Below, piece after piece: positions 8,029 to 16,751 of a stretch of 64,000 bases of DNA. Position 1 is the stretch's first letter. The number at the start of each line of letters is the position of its first letter. Below the pieces are notes generated by a model. That model was given only the letters and a program-made list of their open reading frames with translations, was not told where the DNA came from and made no database searches. The position numbers and the translations under genes were made by a program. This DNA comes from Wocania arenilitoris (GTDB lineage: Bacteria; Bacteroidota; Bacteroidia; Flavobacteriales; Flavobacteriaceae). Location: NCBI RefSeq assembly GCF_021728535.1, contig NZ_JAKKDU010000002.1, positions 66,932-130,931 on the forward strand, written 5' to 3'.

Positions 8029-9048
8029 TTATTTGGATGAATCTCTAACTATTAATTCTGCATCAAGAATTATTTTATTTAAAGTTTGTTTAATTTCAGG
8101 ATTTGAGACACGTTCTAAAAAAGTTTCTGCAGTAAGACGACCAATATCATTGCTATGCTGGTTAACACTCGAAATAGTTGGTGAAATTAAAGAAGTAAAC
8201 GGCTCGTTGCCAAAACCAACTAAACGAATTTCATTTGGTACATCAATATTGTTTTCATTTAAAACTTGCAGTGCTCCAAGAGCAGCATAATCTCCTGCAA
8301 CATATACAGCATCAGGTCTGTTCTCAAAATTTAACATCTTTGCCATTTTTTTTCTTCCATCATTAAGTGTTAAATCACTTTCAATAATCAAGTTATCATC
8401 TATAGGTAAATTGTTTTTTTTAATAGCATCTATATAACCACGAATTCTATTATTAAAAATTCGGGTTCTTCTGTAGCCACCAATATGGGCTATTCTTTTA
8501 CAGCCCTTAGCAATTAAATGTTCAACAATTAAATGGCTGCTATGGTAATCATTAATACCCACGTAATCTACATTTAAATCGTTTTCACCTCTATCAAACA
8601 AAATTAAAGGAATTCCTTTAGACTTTATTTTTTCATAATGTGATAAGTCTACAGTTTCATTAGCCATAGATGCTATAATTCCGTCTACTTGTGTAAATAA
8701 AAGCGTGTCGATGTTTTTACATTCTTTTTCAAAAGATTCGTTAGACTGTGTAATTATAATATTGTAACCAGCTTTGTTGAGAACAGTTTCCATACTTTCT
8801 ATTACAGAAGAAAAGAAATTGCTATTGGTTTTAGGTACTATAACACCTACTAAATTACTTTTGCCGCGCCTTAAAGCACTTGCTAAATGATTAGGTTGGT
8901 AGTTTAAATTTTTTGCAACTTGCTTAACAGCTTTTTTAGTTTTTTCACTAATTCTTGAGTCATTATGCAAAGCTTTAGATACCGCCGCGGCAGAAATATT
9001 TAGTACATTGGCAATGTCTTTTATGGTAGTTTTGTTTTTTTTAGACAA
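8029..9048 (-). CDS. LacI-family transcriptional regulator of the kdgK-eda cluster
   Basis: LacI/GalR regulator of 339 residues. The N-terminal HTH reads TTIKDIANVLNISAAAVSKAL (shown in part) with the hinge helix NHLASALRRGKSN at about 54-66, followed by a sugar-binding domain (VGVIVPKTNSNFFSSVIE onward). The start codon is TTG at 9048, with no better ATG in frame nearby. It is divergent from kdgK; two near-identical operators lie in the intergenic space, one at its own promoter, which suggests autoregulation. The likely inducer is a 2-keto-3-deoxygluconate-related sugar acid (inference). Confidence 0.9.
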   Translation of the reverse strand: MSKKNKTTIKDIANVLNISAAAVSKALHNDSRISEKTKKAVKQVAKNLNYQPNHLASALRRGKSNLVGVIVPKTNSNFFSSVIESMETVLNKAGYNIIITQSNESFEKECKNIDTLLFTQVDGIIASMANETVDLSHYEKIKSKGIPLILFDRGENDLNVDYVGINDYHSSHLIVEHLIAKGCKRIAHIGGYRRTRIFNNRIRGYIDAIKKNNLPIDDNLIIESDLTLNDGRKKMAKMLNFENRPDAVYVAGDYAALGALQVLNENNIDVPNEIRLVGFGNEPFTSLISPTISSVNQHSNDIGRLTAETFLERVSNPEIKQTLNKIILDAELIVRDSSK

Positions 9049-9064
9049 ATTTTTATACCTTTGC

Positions 9065-9076
9065 TTAATCGTTTAA
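9065..9076. promoter_or_regulatory. LacI-type operator O1 (at the regulator's own promoter)
   Basis: TTAATCGTTTAA is an imperfect palindrome that differs at one base from the perfect site at 9153-9164. It lies just downstream of the -7 element of the lacI-type gene and overlaps the expected transcription start, so binding should block that gene. Confidence 0.6.
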
Positions 9077-9077
9077 A

Positions 9078-9108
9078 CAAAGATACTATTTGAAGTAGAA
9101 TAATCAAA
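9078..9108 (-). promoter_or_regulatory. Promoter of the LacI-type regulator gene
   Basis: Minus strand -7 element TATCTTTG (9078-9085) with -33 TTTTG (9105-9108) at a 19-base spacing, a good Bacteroidota promoter. The expected start is near 9073, about 25 bases before the TTG start codon. Confidence 0.6.
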
Positions 9109-9152
9109 ACAAATTGTGAAATATAGGTTTTGATTTTATTTTTAATTCTAGC

Positions 9153-9164
9153 TTAAACGTTTAA
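9153..9164. promoter_or_regulatory. LacI-type operator O2 (kdgK side)
   Basis: TTAAACGTTTAA is a perfect 12-base palindrome 32 bases upstream of the kdgK start and the sister of the site at 9065-9076. Its central CG and AAACGTTT core are typical of LacI-family operators. Confidence 0.65.
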
Positions 9165-9196
9165 CCAATAATTAATTAAAGTAATATTTTATAAAA

Positions 9197-10243
9197 ATGG
9201 GTAAAGTAGTAACATTTGGAGAAATTATGTTAAGATTGGCTCCACAAGGATTTTTAAGATTTTCGCAGGCTAACAATTTTGATGTTGTTTATGGCGGTGG
9301 TGAATCAAACGTAGCTGTTTCACTTGCAAATTATGGTGTAGATGTTGATTTTGTAACACGTTTGCCAAAAAATGACATTGGTGAGTGTGCCATGATGGAA
9401 ATGAGAAAACGTGGTGTTGGAGTTGATAAAGTTGTTTGGGGTGGAGACCGTTTAGGAATCTATTTTTTAGAAACAGGAGCTGTGTCTAGAGGATCTAAAG
9501 TGGTTTACGATAGAGCACATTCTGCAATTTCTGAAATAGAATCTGGAATGATTGATTGGGATGCTGTTTTTGATGGCGTTGAATGGTTTCATTGGACTGG
9601 AATTACACCTGCTATTTCTCAAGGTGCTGCAGATGTTTGTTTAGAAGCGGTAAAAACTGCAAGCGCAAAAGGGGTTATTATCTCAACAGATTTAAATTAT
9701 AGAGCTAAACTTTGGAAATACTGCAATGACGCTCATAGAGAAAAAATAATGACTGAAATTACTTCGTATTGCGATATCATTTTAGGAAATGAAGAAGATG
9801 CAGAAAAGCATTTTGGAATTCATCCTGAAGGATTAGATGTTCATAAGCATGGGCACGATGTAAAAGCAGAAGCTTTCTTGTCTGTTTGTAAACAAATGAT
9901 GGAAAAATTCCCTAGAGCTAAAAAAGTAATTACTACTTTAAGAGGTTCTATATCAGCTTCTCACAATACTTGGGCAGGCGTTTTATATGATGGAAATAAA
10001 ATGTACGAAACGCGCCAATATCAAATTACAGATATAGTTGATAGAGTTGGTGGAGGAGATTCTTTTATGGGAGGTTTAATTTACGGATTATTAAAATACC
10101 CAGAAGATGATCAAAACGCATTGGATTTTGCTGTTGCAGCATCCTGTTTAAAGCACACAATTAAAGGTGACGCAAACTTAGTTACTGTTGCTGAGGTTGA
10201 AAAATTAATGGGTGGAGATGCTTCTGGTAGAGTAGCAAGATAA
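9197..10243 (+). CDS. kdgK: 2-keto-3-deoxygluconate kinase (PfkB family)
   Basis: Phosphorylates 2-keto-3-deoxy-D-gluconate to the 6-phosphate. 348 residues, PfkB/ribokinase fold: VVTFGEIMLRLAP at the N-terminus, GGGESNVAVSLA (about 34-45) and the anion hole with catalytic Asp in VGGGDSFMGGL (about 287-297). The next gene encodes the aldolase that splits the product, which supports this assignment over fructokinase. It is the first gene of the operon under operator O2. In flavobacteria this pair is often linked to alginate or pectin catabolism; no lyase genes are in the window. Confidence 0.9.
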   Translation: MGKVVTFGEIMLRLAPQGFLRFSQANNFDVVYGGGESNVAVSLANYGVDVDFVTRLPKNDIGECAMMEMRKRGVGVDKVVWGGDRLGIYFLETGAVSRGSKVVYDRAHSAISEIESGMIDWDAVFDGVEWFHWTGITPAISQGAADVCLEAVKTASAKGVIISTDLNYRAKLWKYCNDAHREKIMTEITSYCDIILGNEEDAEKHFGIHPEGLDVHKHGHDVKAEAFLSVCKQMMEKFPRAKKVITTLRGSISASHNTWAGVLYDGNKMYETRQYQITDIVDRVGGGDSFMGGLIYGLLKYPEDDQNALDFAVAASCLKHTIKGDANLVTVAEVEKLMGGDASGRVAR

Positions 10244-10332
10244 TAAAAGTGTTTATACGTTTATCTGTTGAGTTGTCTATTCAATTTAACAGATAAATAT
10301 TTAAGCGATTTAACAAATAAACATTAGAAAAA

Positions 10333-11001
10333 ATGGCACAATATTCAAGATTAGAAGTAGCACAAGTCATGAAGGATACAGGATTAGTTCCTTTATTTTT
10401 CAATAGTGATATAGAAAAAAGTAAAAAAGTTTTAAAAGCCTGCTATGATGGTGGGGCAAGATTATTAGAGTTTACGGCACGTGGAGATTTCGCTTTAGAC
10501 GTATTTTCAGAGTTAACAAAATACGCCATTGCAGAATTACCAGGTATGATTATGGGTGTGGGTTCTGTAACAGATGCTGCTGCGGCATCATTGTATATGC
10601 AAAATGGAGCTAATTTTATTGTAACTCCTGTGTTAAGGGAAGATATTGCAATTGTTTGTAATAGGCGTAAAGTGTTATGGTCTCCAGGTTGTGGGTCGTT
10701 AACCGAAATAGCAAGAGCCGAAGAGTTAGGTTGCGAAATTGTAAAATTGTTCCCTGGTGGAATTTACGGACCAGATTTTGTAAAAGCTATAAAAGGCCCT
10801 TGCCAATGGACAAGTATTATGCCTACTGGTGGTGTGTCGCCAACAAGAGAAAATCTTGCAGGGTGGTTTAATGCAGGAGTTACTTGCGTAGGAATGGGCT
10901 CTAAATTAATAGCCAAAGATGCAAATGGTAACTTTGATTATGAAAAAATTGAAAGCATGACAAGAGAAGCATTAAGCATTATTAAAGATTTAAGAAAATA
11001 A
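10333..11001 (+). CDS. eda: 2-keto-3-deoxy-6-phosphogluconate aldolase
   Basis: Splits KDPG into pyruvate and glyceraldehyde-3-phosphate. 222 residues. Class I aldolase features include LLEFTARGDFA (the Glu of the active site), MGVGSVTDAAAA, NFIVTPVLRED and KLFPGG with the Schiff-base Lys (about residue 139), followed by MPTGGVSP. It lies 89 bases after kdgK on the same strand and completes the lower Entner-Doudoroff-type route. Confidence 0.92.
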   Translation: MAQYSRLEVAQVMKDTGLVPLFFNSDIEKSKKVLKACYDGGARLLEFTARGDFALDVFSELTKYAIAELPGMIMGVGSVTDAAAASLYMQNGANFIVTPVLREDIAIVCNRRKVLWSPGCGSLTEIARAEELGCEIVKLFPGGIYGPDFVKAIKGPCQWTSIMPTGGVSPTRENLAGWFNAGVTCVGMGSKLIAKDANGNFDYEKIESMTREALSIIKDLRK

Positions 11002-11042
11002 TATTATAAAATTGAAAAGGATGACTTACTTAATTTAATCTA

Positions 11043-11885
11043 TTGAATAAAACCATTAAGTATATGATAATTAGTGCTTTCGCATTTACATTTATGAATG
11101 TTTTTGTAAAAGCATTAGATAGTTTTAGTGTATATCAAATTGTTTTTTTTAGATCTTTAGGAACGTTGTTTTTTACAGTGCCGTTTTTACTAAAAAATCA
11201 AATTTCTTTATTAGGAAACAAAAGAGGGTTATTGGTTTTAAGAAGTGGTTTTGGTCTTATTTCAATGTTGTTATTCTTTTTATCATTAAAATTTATAACT
11301 TTAGGAATTGCAGTATCGTTACGATATATAGCTCCTATTTTTGCTGCTTTTTTTGCATTGATATTACTTAAAGAAAAAATAAAACCTATACAATGGTTGT
11401 TTTTTGCAATTGCTTTTTCTGGAGTTATTGTTTTAAAGGGATTAGGTGCAGAATTAAACTTAAAAGGTGTAGTTTTTGCTCTGGTATCTGCATTATTTGC
11501 AGGCTTAGTTTATATATCGATTAGAAAAATAGGCGGTAAAGATCATCCAGTAGTAGTTGTAAATTATTTTATGGTTATTTCTGCAATTATTGGAGGTTTA
11601 CTATCAATAAACAATTGGATAAACCCTAAAGGAACAGAATGGTTAGTACTACTTAGCTTAGGGGTGTTTGGTTATTTTGCTCAATTGTATATGACAAAAG
11701 CTATGCAGTTAGGAGAAACTAATCAGGTAGCTCCATTAAAGTATTTAGAAGTTATTTTTACTATAATATTAGGCTTACTTTGGTTTGAAGAAATTTATAC
11801 CCTTTGGAGTTTGATAGGAATATTACTAATAATTATAGGCTTAACGCTGAATGTATTTACTAAGAAAAAGAGTTTAGCGCTATAA
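11043..11885 (+). CDS. EamA/DMT-family membrane transporter
   Basis: 280-residue hydrophobic protein with about ten membrane helices and two EamA repeats (about 1-130 and 140-270), as in the drug/metabolite transporter superfamily. The start is TTG at 11043 giving NKTIKYMIISAFAF; an ATG at 11064 is the alternative. It follows eda by 41 bases on the same strand, so it may move a substrate or product of the sugar-acid pathway, but DMT proteins are too diverse for the sequence to name the cargo. Confidence 0.8.
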   Translation: MNKTIKYMIISAFAFTFMNVFVKALDSFSVYQIVFFRSLGTLFFTVPFLLKNQISLLGNKRGLLVLRSGFGLISMLLFFLSLKFITLGIAVSLRYIAPIFAAFFALILLKEKIKPIQWLFFAIAFSGVIVLKGLGAELNLKGVVFALVSALFAGLVYISIRKIGGKDHPVVVVNYFMVISAIIGGLLSINNWINPKGTEWLVLLSLGVFGYFAQLYMTKAMQLGETNQVAPLKYLEVIFTIILGLLWFEEIYTLWSLIGILLIIIGLTLNVFTKKKSLAL

Positions 11886-11964
11886 AATCGCTTTTGCTTT
11901 TTTTAATCAAGCTTTTTGAACCCTAATATTGAAAACTAAAACAATAAGCTAAAAATAATCAAAA

Positions 11965-12000
11965 AGAAAATCGCCTAAAAATTACTTTTTAGACGACTTC
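11965..12000. terminator. Bidirectional terminator hairpin between convergent genes
   Basis: CGCCTAAAAA (11972-11981), loop TTAC, then TTTTTAGACG (11986-11995): a 10-bp stem with one mismatch, flanked by A/T-rich tails on both sides. It lies between the end of the EamA gene and the end of the repeat lipoprotein gene. The left 25 bases recur with one mismatch at 16071-16095. Confidence 0.65.
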
Positions 12001-12021
12001 TTTTATAAACTTTAATGACTT

Positions 12022-12357
12022 TTAGTTGCCACCTGTAGTTTCTTTTACTTTGTCTTTTGCAGCTTCGGCAGCTTTATCAACTGCTTCACTTGCTTTATTA
12101 GCAGCGTCGTCAACAGCTTCTCCAGCAGCATCAACCGCTTTGTCAACTGCTTCTCCAGCAGCATCAACAACTTTTTCAACAGCGTCACCTGCAGCTTCTG
12201 TAGCTTCTTTAACAGCGTCACCTGCAGCTTCAGCAGCTTCTTCTGTTGCTTCAATAGCATTTTCTACTGCATCTTCTGATTTTTTTGTATCTCGACAAGA
12301 TGTAAATGATAAGCCTAATACTAATAATAAAGTGGTACTTACTAATAATTTTTTCAT
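12022..12357 (-). CDS. Small lipoprotein with 11-residue amphipathic repeats
   Basis: 111 residues. The signal peptide ends in the lipobox LSFTSC (Cys21), so the mature protein should be lipid-anchored in the cell envelope. The rest is an Ala/Glu/Asp/Lys/Val helix built from about four to six 11-residue units such as AAGDAVKEATE, AAGDAVEKVVD and AAGEAVDKAVD, encoded by degenerate 33-base repeats. Such 11-mers form long amphipathic helices as in LEA-like and apolipoprotein-like proteins. No enzymatic motif is present. A stress or envelope-structural role is only a guess. The opposite strand is also open, as a side effect of the biased codon pattern. Confidence 0.8.
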   Translation of the reverse strand: MKKLLVSTTLLLVLGLSFTSCRDTKKSEDAVENAIEATEEAAEAAGDAVKEATEAAGDAVEKVVDAAGEAVDKAVDAAGEAVDDAANKASEAVDKAAEAAKDKVKETTGGN

Positions 12358-12469
12358 TGGTTTTTGTTTTTAGTGTTTATTTGTAAAATTTAGATTAAGA
12401 ATTTAATCATTTCATATTAAATTCAATTATTAATATGTTAAAAATTTTAACATATATATTAAAATCATC

Positions 12470-13705
12470 TTATATACGTATGTAATTAAGTATTTGGATT
12501 ACCGCACCTCTATTTTCTTTGATGAATTCTAAATTATTAGACCCAGACTTATCTCTAAAGTCACTATTACTAATTAATTTGTTTAATATATCATCAAATT
12601 CTTTTTGATTGGAAATAGAAAACATGCCTTTTATATCTATCATAGATTTGGCTTCATTAAATTTAGAATGATTACTACCTATAATAATAGGGACACCAAA
12701 AGTTGCTGGCTCTAGTGTGTTGTGCAGCCCTGTAGTTCCCATGGCGCCTCCAACATAAGCTATATCAGCATAGTTGTATATTTTAGATAATAAGCCGATG
12801 GTGTCTATAATAAAAACATTTGCCTCAGTTAAGTTTTGGTTAGCCATTTCACTATACAAAACAACATGAGTATTTAACCTTTGCTTTAAATTATTTATTT
12901 GTGAAGGTTTAATATTATGAGGCGCAATAATAAATTTAACATGATTTGTAGTGTTATTATTAATATAGTTTATAAATAAGTTTTCGTCTGGTAACCAAGT
13001 GCTTCCAGCTACTACACATAGGCTTTTACCTTTAAAAGATTCAATAAAATTTAACTGATTATTTTCATTTAATTGACTGTAAACGCGATCAAAACGTGTG
13101 TCGCCAGAAACGGTTACATTATTATAGTTAATAGACTGTAATAAGGTTTTTGTGGTAGTATTTTGAGTGAAAATATGTTCAAAAGAAAATAAAGCACTTT
13201 GTAGTGTTTTGCCATAGAATTTAAAAAAGGATTGATTTTTCCTAAAGGCTGCCGAAATTAAGATAGCTCTTAAATTGTTCTGTTTTAATTCATTTAAAAA
13301 GTTTGGCCAAATATCATATTTAACAAAAATGGTAAGTTCTGGTTTTACAAGGCTTATAAAAGTTTTTGCATTCTTTTTTGTGTCTAACGGTAAATAAACT
13401 ACAACATCTGCGATTGGCGAGTTTTTACGGATTTGATAACCAGAAGGCGAAAAAAAAGTAAGTACTATTTTATGCGATTTATAATGTGTGCGTAAAGCCT
13501 GAAAAACAGGGAGACCTTGCTCATATTCACCTAAAGAAGCACAATGAAACCAAAGTGTTTTATCATGTTTGTTTAGAGTGTTTTTTAAAATAGTAAAAGT
13601 TTTAGAGCGTCCTTTTACACCTAAATTTAATTTTTTATTAAAAGGAGCAACGCATTTTAAGCCAAAATCTACTATAGATATTAATAAATTATAAATTAAA
13701 CTCAA
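12470..13705 (-). CDS. waaA: 3-deoxy-D-manno-octulosonic acid (Kdo) transferase
   Basis: Adds Kdo to the lipid A precursor at the inner membrane. Family features: GVKGRSKTF, WFHCASLGEYEQGLPV with the catalytic Glu, LTFFSPSGYQIRKN, KYDIWPNFL, GDTRFDRV and GSTWLPDENLF. I place the start at TTG 13705 (SLIYNLLISIVDFG), giving 411 residues, close to the usual 410-425. The reading frame stays open to an ATG at 13801, but that adds 32 residues unlike other WaaA N-termini and overlaps a promoter for the divergent gene. Confidence 0.88.
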   Translation of the reverse strand: MSLIYNLLISIVDFGLKCVAPFNKKLNLGVKGRSKTFTILKNTLNKHDKTLWFHCASLGEYEQGLPVFQALRTHYKSHKIVLTFFSPSGYQIRKNSPIADVVVYLPLDTKKNAKTFISLVKPELTIFVKYDIWPNFLNELKQNNLRAILISAAFRKNQSFFKFYGKTLQSALFSFEHIFTQNTTTKTLLQSINYNNVTVSGDTRFDRVYSQLNENNQLNFIESFKGKSLCVVAGSTWLPDENLFINYINNNTTNHVKFIIAPHNIKPSQINNLKQRLNTHVVLYSEMANQNLTEANVFIIDTIGLLSKIYNYADIAYVGGAMGTTGLHNTLEPATFGVPIIIGSNHSKFNEAKSMIDIKGMFSISNQKEFDDILNKLISNSDFRDKSGSNNLEFIKENRGAVIQILNYIRI

Positions 13706-13751
13706 TTTTATTTCTTTTAATGCTAAAATACATTTCTTTAAAATAAATTCA

Positions 13752-13782
13752 TTGTTTAGGGCATACGAATTTTGTAATTTTG
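13752..13782 (+). promoter_or_regulatory. Promoter of the DegT aminotransferase / galE pair
   Basis: -33 TTG (13752-13754) and -7 TAATTTTG (13775-13782) with 20 bases between, matching the Bacteroidota consensus. The predicted start is near 13788, leaving a leader of about 75 bases. Confidence 0.55.
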
Positions 13783-13865
13783 CATCATTAAAAATACCCA
13801 ATAGCGTATTTATTAAAATAAAGCTTATTTGTTTTTTTTAAGCAATAGGTTTAAATTTTTTTTAG

Positions 13866-15020
13866 ATGAGGAAAATTCAAATGGTAGACCTTAAAGGTCA
13901 ATACAGTCAAATAAAAGATGTTGTAAACCCTTCAATTCAAGAAGTTATTGATACAGCATCATTTATAAACGGGTCTAAAGTTCATGAGTTTCAAAAGAAT
14001 TTAGAGCAGTATTTAGCCGTAAAACACGTTATTCCTTGTGCTAATGGAACCGATGCTTTACAAATTGCAATGATGAGTTTAGGGTTAAAGCCAGGAGATG
14101 AGGTTATTACTGCAGATTTTACTTTTGCTGCAACTGTAGAGGTTATAGCATTGCTTAATTTAACACCAGTTTTAGTAGATGTTAATCCAGACGATTTTAA
14201 TATAAATATTGAAGCCATTAAAAAGGCTATTACTCCAAAAACAAAAGCTATTGTACCAGTCCATTTATTTGGTCAATGTGCAAATATGGAGGCTATTATG
14301 GAAATAGCAAACAAGCATAATTTATTTGTTATTGAAGACAATGCACAAGCTATTGGAGCTGCTTATACTTATAATAATGGAAAAAAAGCAAAAGCCGGAA
14401 CTATTGGGCATGTATCTTCTACTTCATTTTTTCCTTCAAAAAATTTAGGATGCTACGGAGATGGTGGCGCTATTTTTACTAACGATGATGATTTAGCACA
14501 TACTATAAGAGGTATTGTTAATCATGGTATGTACAGGCGTTATCATCATGATGTTGTTGGTGTAAATTCTCGTTTAGATAGTATTCAAGCAGCAGTTTTA
14601 GATGCAAAATTACCACATTTAGATGCTTATAATAAAGCAAGACAAGATGCTGCAAAAAAATACAATAAAGCATTTAGCGGTATTGATGCGATTACTACTC
14701 CTAAAGTATTAAATGGATGTACAGATATTTGTGATACTTGCGATTGCCATGTGTTTCATCAATATACTTTAAAAGTAGCAGGTGTTGATAGAGATGCTTT
14801 AGTAAAGCATTTAAACGAAAATGATATTCCTTGTGGTGTGTATTATCCAATTCCGTTACATAAACAAAAAGCGTATCAAGATTCTCGATATAACGAGGCA
14901 GATTTTACAGTTACCAACGAATTAGTTAAAAACGTTATTTCGTTACCAATGCATACAGAATTGGATGACGAGCAAATTGAATATATTACATCAACTCTTA
15001 TAAATTTTATAAATGGATAA
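13866..15020 (+). CDS. DegT/DnrJ/EryC1/StrS-family sugar aminotransferase
   Basis: PLP-dependent aminotransferase of 384 residues acting on nucleotide-linked keto sugars. CANGTDALQIAM (about 58-69), DEVITADFTFAA, EDNAQAIGA and the PLP lysine in FFPSKNLGCYGDGG (about 190-203) are diagnostic. A cysteine-rich stretch GCTDICDTCDCHVFHQY (about 283-299) sits where most relatives have none. It overlaps galE by 8 bases, so the two are translationally coupled and probably serve surface polysaccharide or LPS sugar synthesis, in line with waaA next door. The sugar substrate is unknown. Confidence 0.88.
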   Translation: MRKIQMVDLKGQYSQIKDVVNPSIQEVIDTASFINGSKVHEFQKNLEQYLAVKHVIPCANGTDALQIAMMSLGLKPGDEVITADFTFAATVEVIALLNLTPVLVDVNPDDFNINIEAIKKAITPKTKAIVPVHLFGQCANMEAIMEIANKHNLFVIEDNAQAIGAAYTYNNGKKAKAGTIGHVSSTSFFPSKNLGCYGDGGAIFTNDDDLAHTIRGIVNHGMYRRYHHDVVGVNSRLDSIQAAVLDAKLPHLDAYNKARQDAAKKYNKAFSGIDAITTPKVLNGCTDICDTCDCHVFHQYTLKVAGVDRDALVKHLNENDIPCGVYYPIPLHKQKAYQDSRYNEADFTVTNELVKNVISLPMHTELDDEQIEYITSTLINFING

Positions 15021-16035
15021 AATATTAGTTACAGGTGGTTTAGGCTTTATTGGCTCGCACACAGTTGTAGAGTTACAAAACGAAGGATATGAAGTTGTTA
15101 TTATTGACGATTTATCAAATTCTACTGAAAAAGTTTTAGATGGTATTACATCTATTACTGGTAAAAAACCATTGTTTGAAAAATTAGATTTAAAAGAAAG
15201 AGATAAAGTTGAACGTTTTTTTGAAAAGCATAGCGATATAAAAGGTGTTATTCATTTTGCTGCAAGTAAAGCGGTTGGAGAAAGCGTTCAAGAACCATTA
15301 TTGTATTACGAAAACAATATTTCTACACTCGTTTATATTTTAAAAGAATTAAAAAAGTTAGCATCGGTAGGGTTTATTTTTAGCTCGTCTTGTACGGTTT
15401 ATGGGCAAGCAGATGAATTGCCAATAACAGAAAATGCACCTGTAAAACAAGCCGAATCTCCATACGGAAATACTAAGCAAATAGGAGAAGAAATTATTAG
15501 TGACACTTGTAAAGTAACTCCGAATTTAAAAGCTATTGCTTTGAGATATTTTAATCCTGTAGGCTCACACGAGTCGGCTAAAATTGGAGAATTACCAATT
15601 GGTGTTCCACAAAATTTAGTGCCTTTTATTACGCAAACGGCTATTGGAATTAGAGAACAGTTATCTGTTTTTGGAGATGATTACCCAACACCAGATGGCA
15701 CTTGTATTAGAGATTATATTCATGTAGTAGATTTGGCAAAGGCTCATGTGGTAGCGTTAAATCGCTTATTAAAAAACAAAAATAAAACAAATTACGAGAC
15801 ATTTAATTTAGGAACAGGAACTGGCAGCTCTGTTTTAGAAGTTGTGAAAGCTTTTGAAAAAGTTTCTGGGCAAAAACTTAATTATAAAATTGTTGGAAGA
15901 CGCGAAGGAGATATTATTTCTGCATATGCCGATACTACTAAAGCTAATAATGAGTTGGGTTGGAAAACTCAATTAACTCTTGATGATGCAATGCGCTCTG
16001 CTTGGAAATGGGAGCAGAAAGTTAGAGAATTATAG
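15013..16035 (+). CDS. galE: UDP-glucose 4-epimerase
   Basis: Short-chain dehydrogenase of 340 residues that interconverts UDP-glucose and UDP-galactose. NAD-binding VTGGLGFIGSHT (about 5-16), FAASKAVGESV, SSSCTVYG and catalytic YGNTKQ (Tyr and Lys about 147-151), RYFNPVGSH and the C-terminal region FNLGTGTGSSVLEVV are all GalE-specific. The start overlaps the end of the aminotransferase gene. Strongly related epimerases acting on UDP-GlcNAc cannot be excluded. Confidence 0.92.
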   Translation: MDKILVTGGLGFIGSHTVVELQNEGYEVVIIDDLSNSTEKVLDGITSITGKKPLFEKLDLKERDKVERFFEKHSDIKGVIHFAASKAVGESVQEPLLYYENNISTLVYILKELKKLASVGFIFSSSCTVYGQADELPITENAPVKQAESPYGNTKQIGEEIISDTCKVTPNLKAIALRYFNPVGSHESAKIGELPIGVPQNLVPFITQTAIGIREQLSVFGDDYPTPDGTCIRDYIHVVDLAKAHVVALNRLLKNKNKTNYETFNLGTGTGSSVLEVVKAFEKVSGQKLNYKIVGRREGDIISAYADTTKANNELGWKTQLTLDDAMRSAWKWEQKVREL

Positions 16036-16070
16036 AGGTTATACCATTTCTTATTAGTAGCTTACTAAAA

Positions 16071-16110
16071 AGAAAACCGCCTAAAAATTACTTTTCAGCC
16101 CCCTTTTTTT
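16071..16110 (+). terminator. Probable terminator after galE
   Basis: Contains CCGCCTAAAAATTACTTTT followed by CAGCCCCC and a run of seven T. The first 25 bases repeat the terminator at 11965-11989 with one mismatch, although the right arm here is degenerate and pairs less well. Confidence 0.5.
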
Positions 16111-16168
16111 ATTTTCAGGATGATAAATATAATATTTTGAGATAGAGTAGTAATGATAACTCTATAAT

Positions 16169-16660
16169 TTATGATACTTTCTTTTTTTTAAAACTAACAC
16201 ATACTAATATAATCATTCCAGTAGTTACAAAAAGATCGGCAACATTGAAAATACCAGTTCTAAATACACCTCCTAAATCGATGTGCCAAAAATCGGTTAC
16301 AGAACCATAAACAAAACGATCAAAAACATTAGCAATTCCTCCGCCAATAATACTAGCAAAGGAAAAAAGAGACCAATTGCTTAAGGTTTTATCTTTAAAA
16401 ATATAGCGTAGCACAAAGGCTAAAATTAAAACGGGTAAAATAAGTAGCAATAGTATTCTAAGGGAGTCACTTAATTCACTACCCATACCTAAAAAAGCCC
16501 CTTTGTTTTCTACGTTGTGAAGTGTGAAATAATGTCCGATAATTTCAGATTGACTTCCAGCTATTACTTTTGCCCTAACCCAAACTTTTGATATTTGATC
16601 TAAAGCAATAGTTAAAATAATAATTAGTAAAATAAAAATGGAGCGCCTAGATAATTTCAT
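16169..16660 (-). CDS. lspA: Lipoprotein signal peptidase (signal peptidase II)
   Basis: Inner-membrane aspartyl protease that removes signal peptides from prolipoproteins. With the ATG at 16660 it has 163 residues and four membrane helices, the family size. Catalytic aspartates are Asp114 in NVFDRFVYGSVTDF and Asp142 in FNVADLF; LDQISKVWV and NKGAFLG are also conserved. An upstream in-frame ATG at 16705 would add 15 residues with no resemblance to LspA. The many lipoproteins in this window depend on it. Confidence 0.93.
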   Translation of the reverse strand: MKLSRRSIFILLIIILTIALDQISKVWVRAKVIAGSQSEIIGHYFTLHNVENKGAFLGMGSELSDSLRILLLLILPVLILAFVLRYIFKDKTLSNWSLFSFASIIGGGIANVFDRFVYGSVTDFWHIDLGGVFRTGIFNVADLFVTTGMIILVCVSFKKKKVS

Positions 16661-16751
16661 ATGTTTATATGTATTGTTTTTCAAAGAACTACATGCAACA
16701 TTCATGTAGTTATCTCTTTGTATATCGAAAGTTTAGTTAAAAATGCTTCAT

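Noticed and set aside
12026-12373. Long open frame on the plus strand opposite the repeat lipoprotein
   Set aside because: Its Ala/Ser repeats are the mirror of the 33-bp coding repeats. The minus frame has a lipobox and helix pattern, the plus frame has neither a promoter nor a credible protein.
13706-13801. N-terminal extension of waaA to ATG 13801
   Set aside because: Adds 32 residues without family similarity and overlaps a good promoter for the divergent gene; TTG 13705 gives the usual N-terminus and length.
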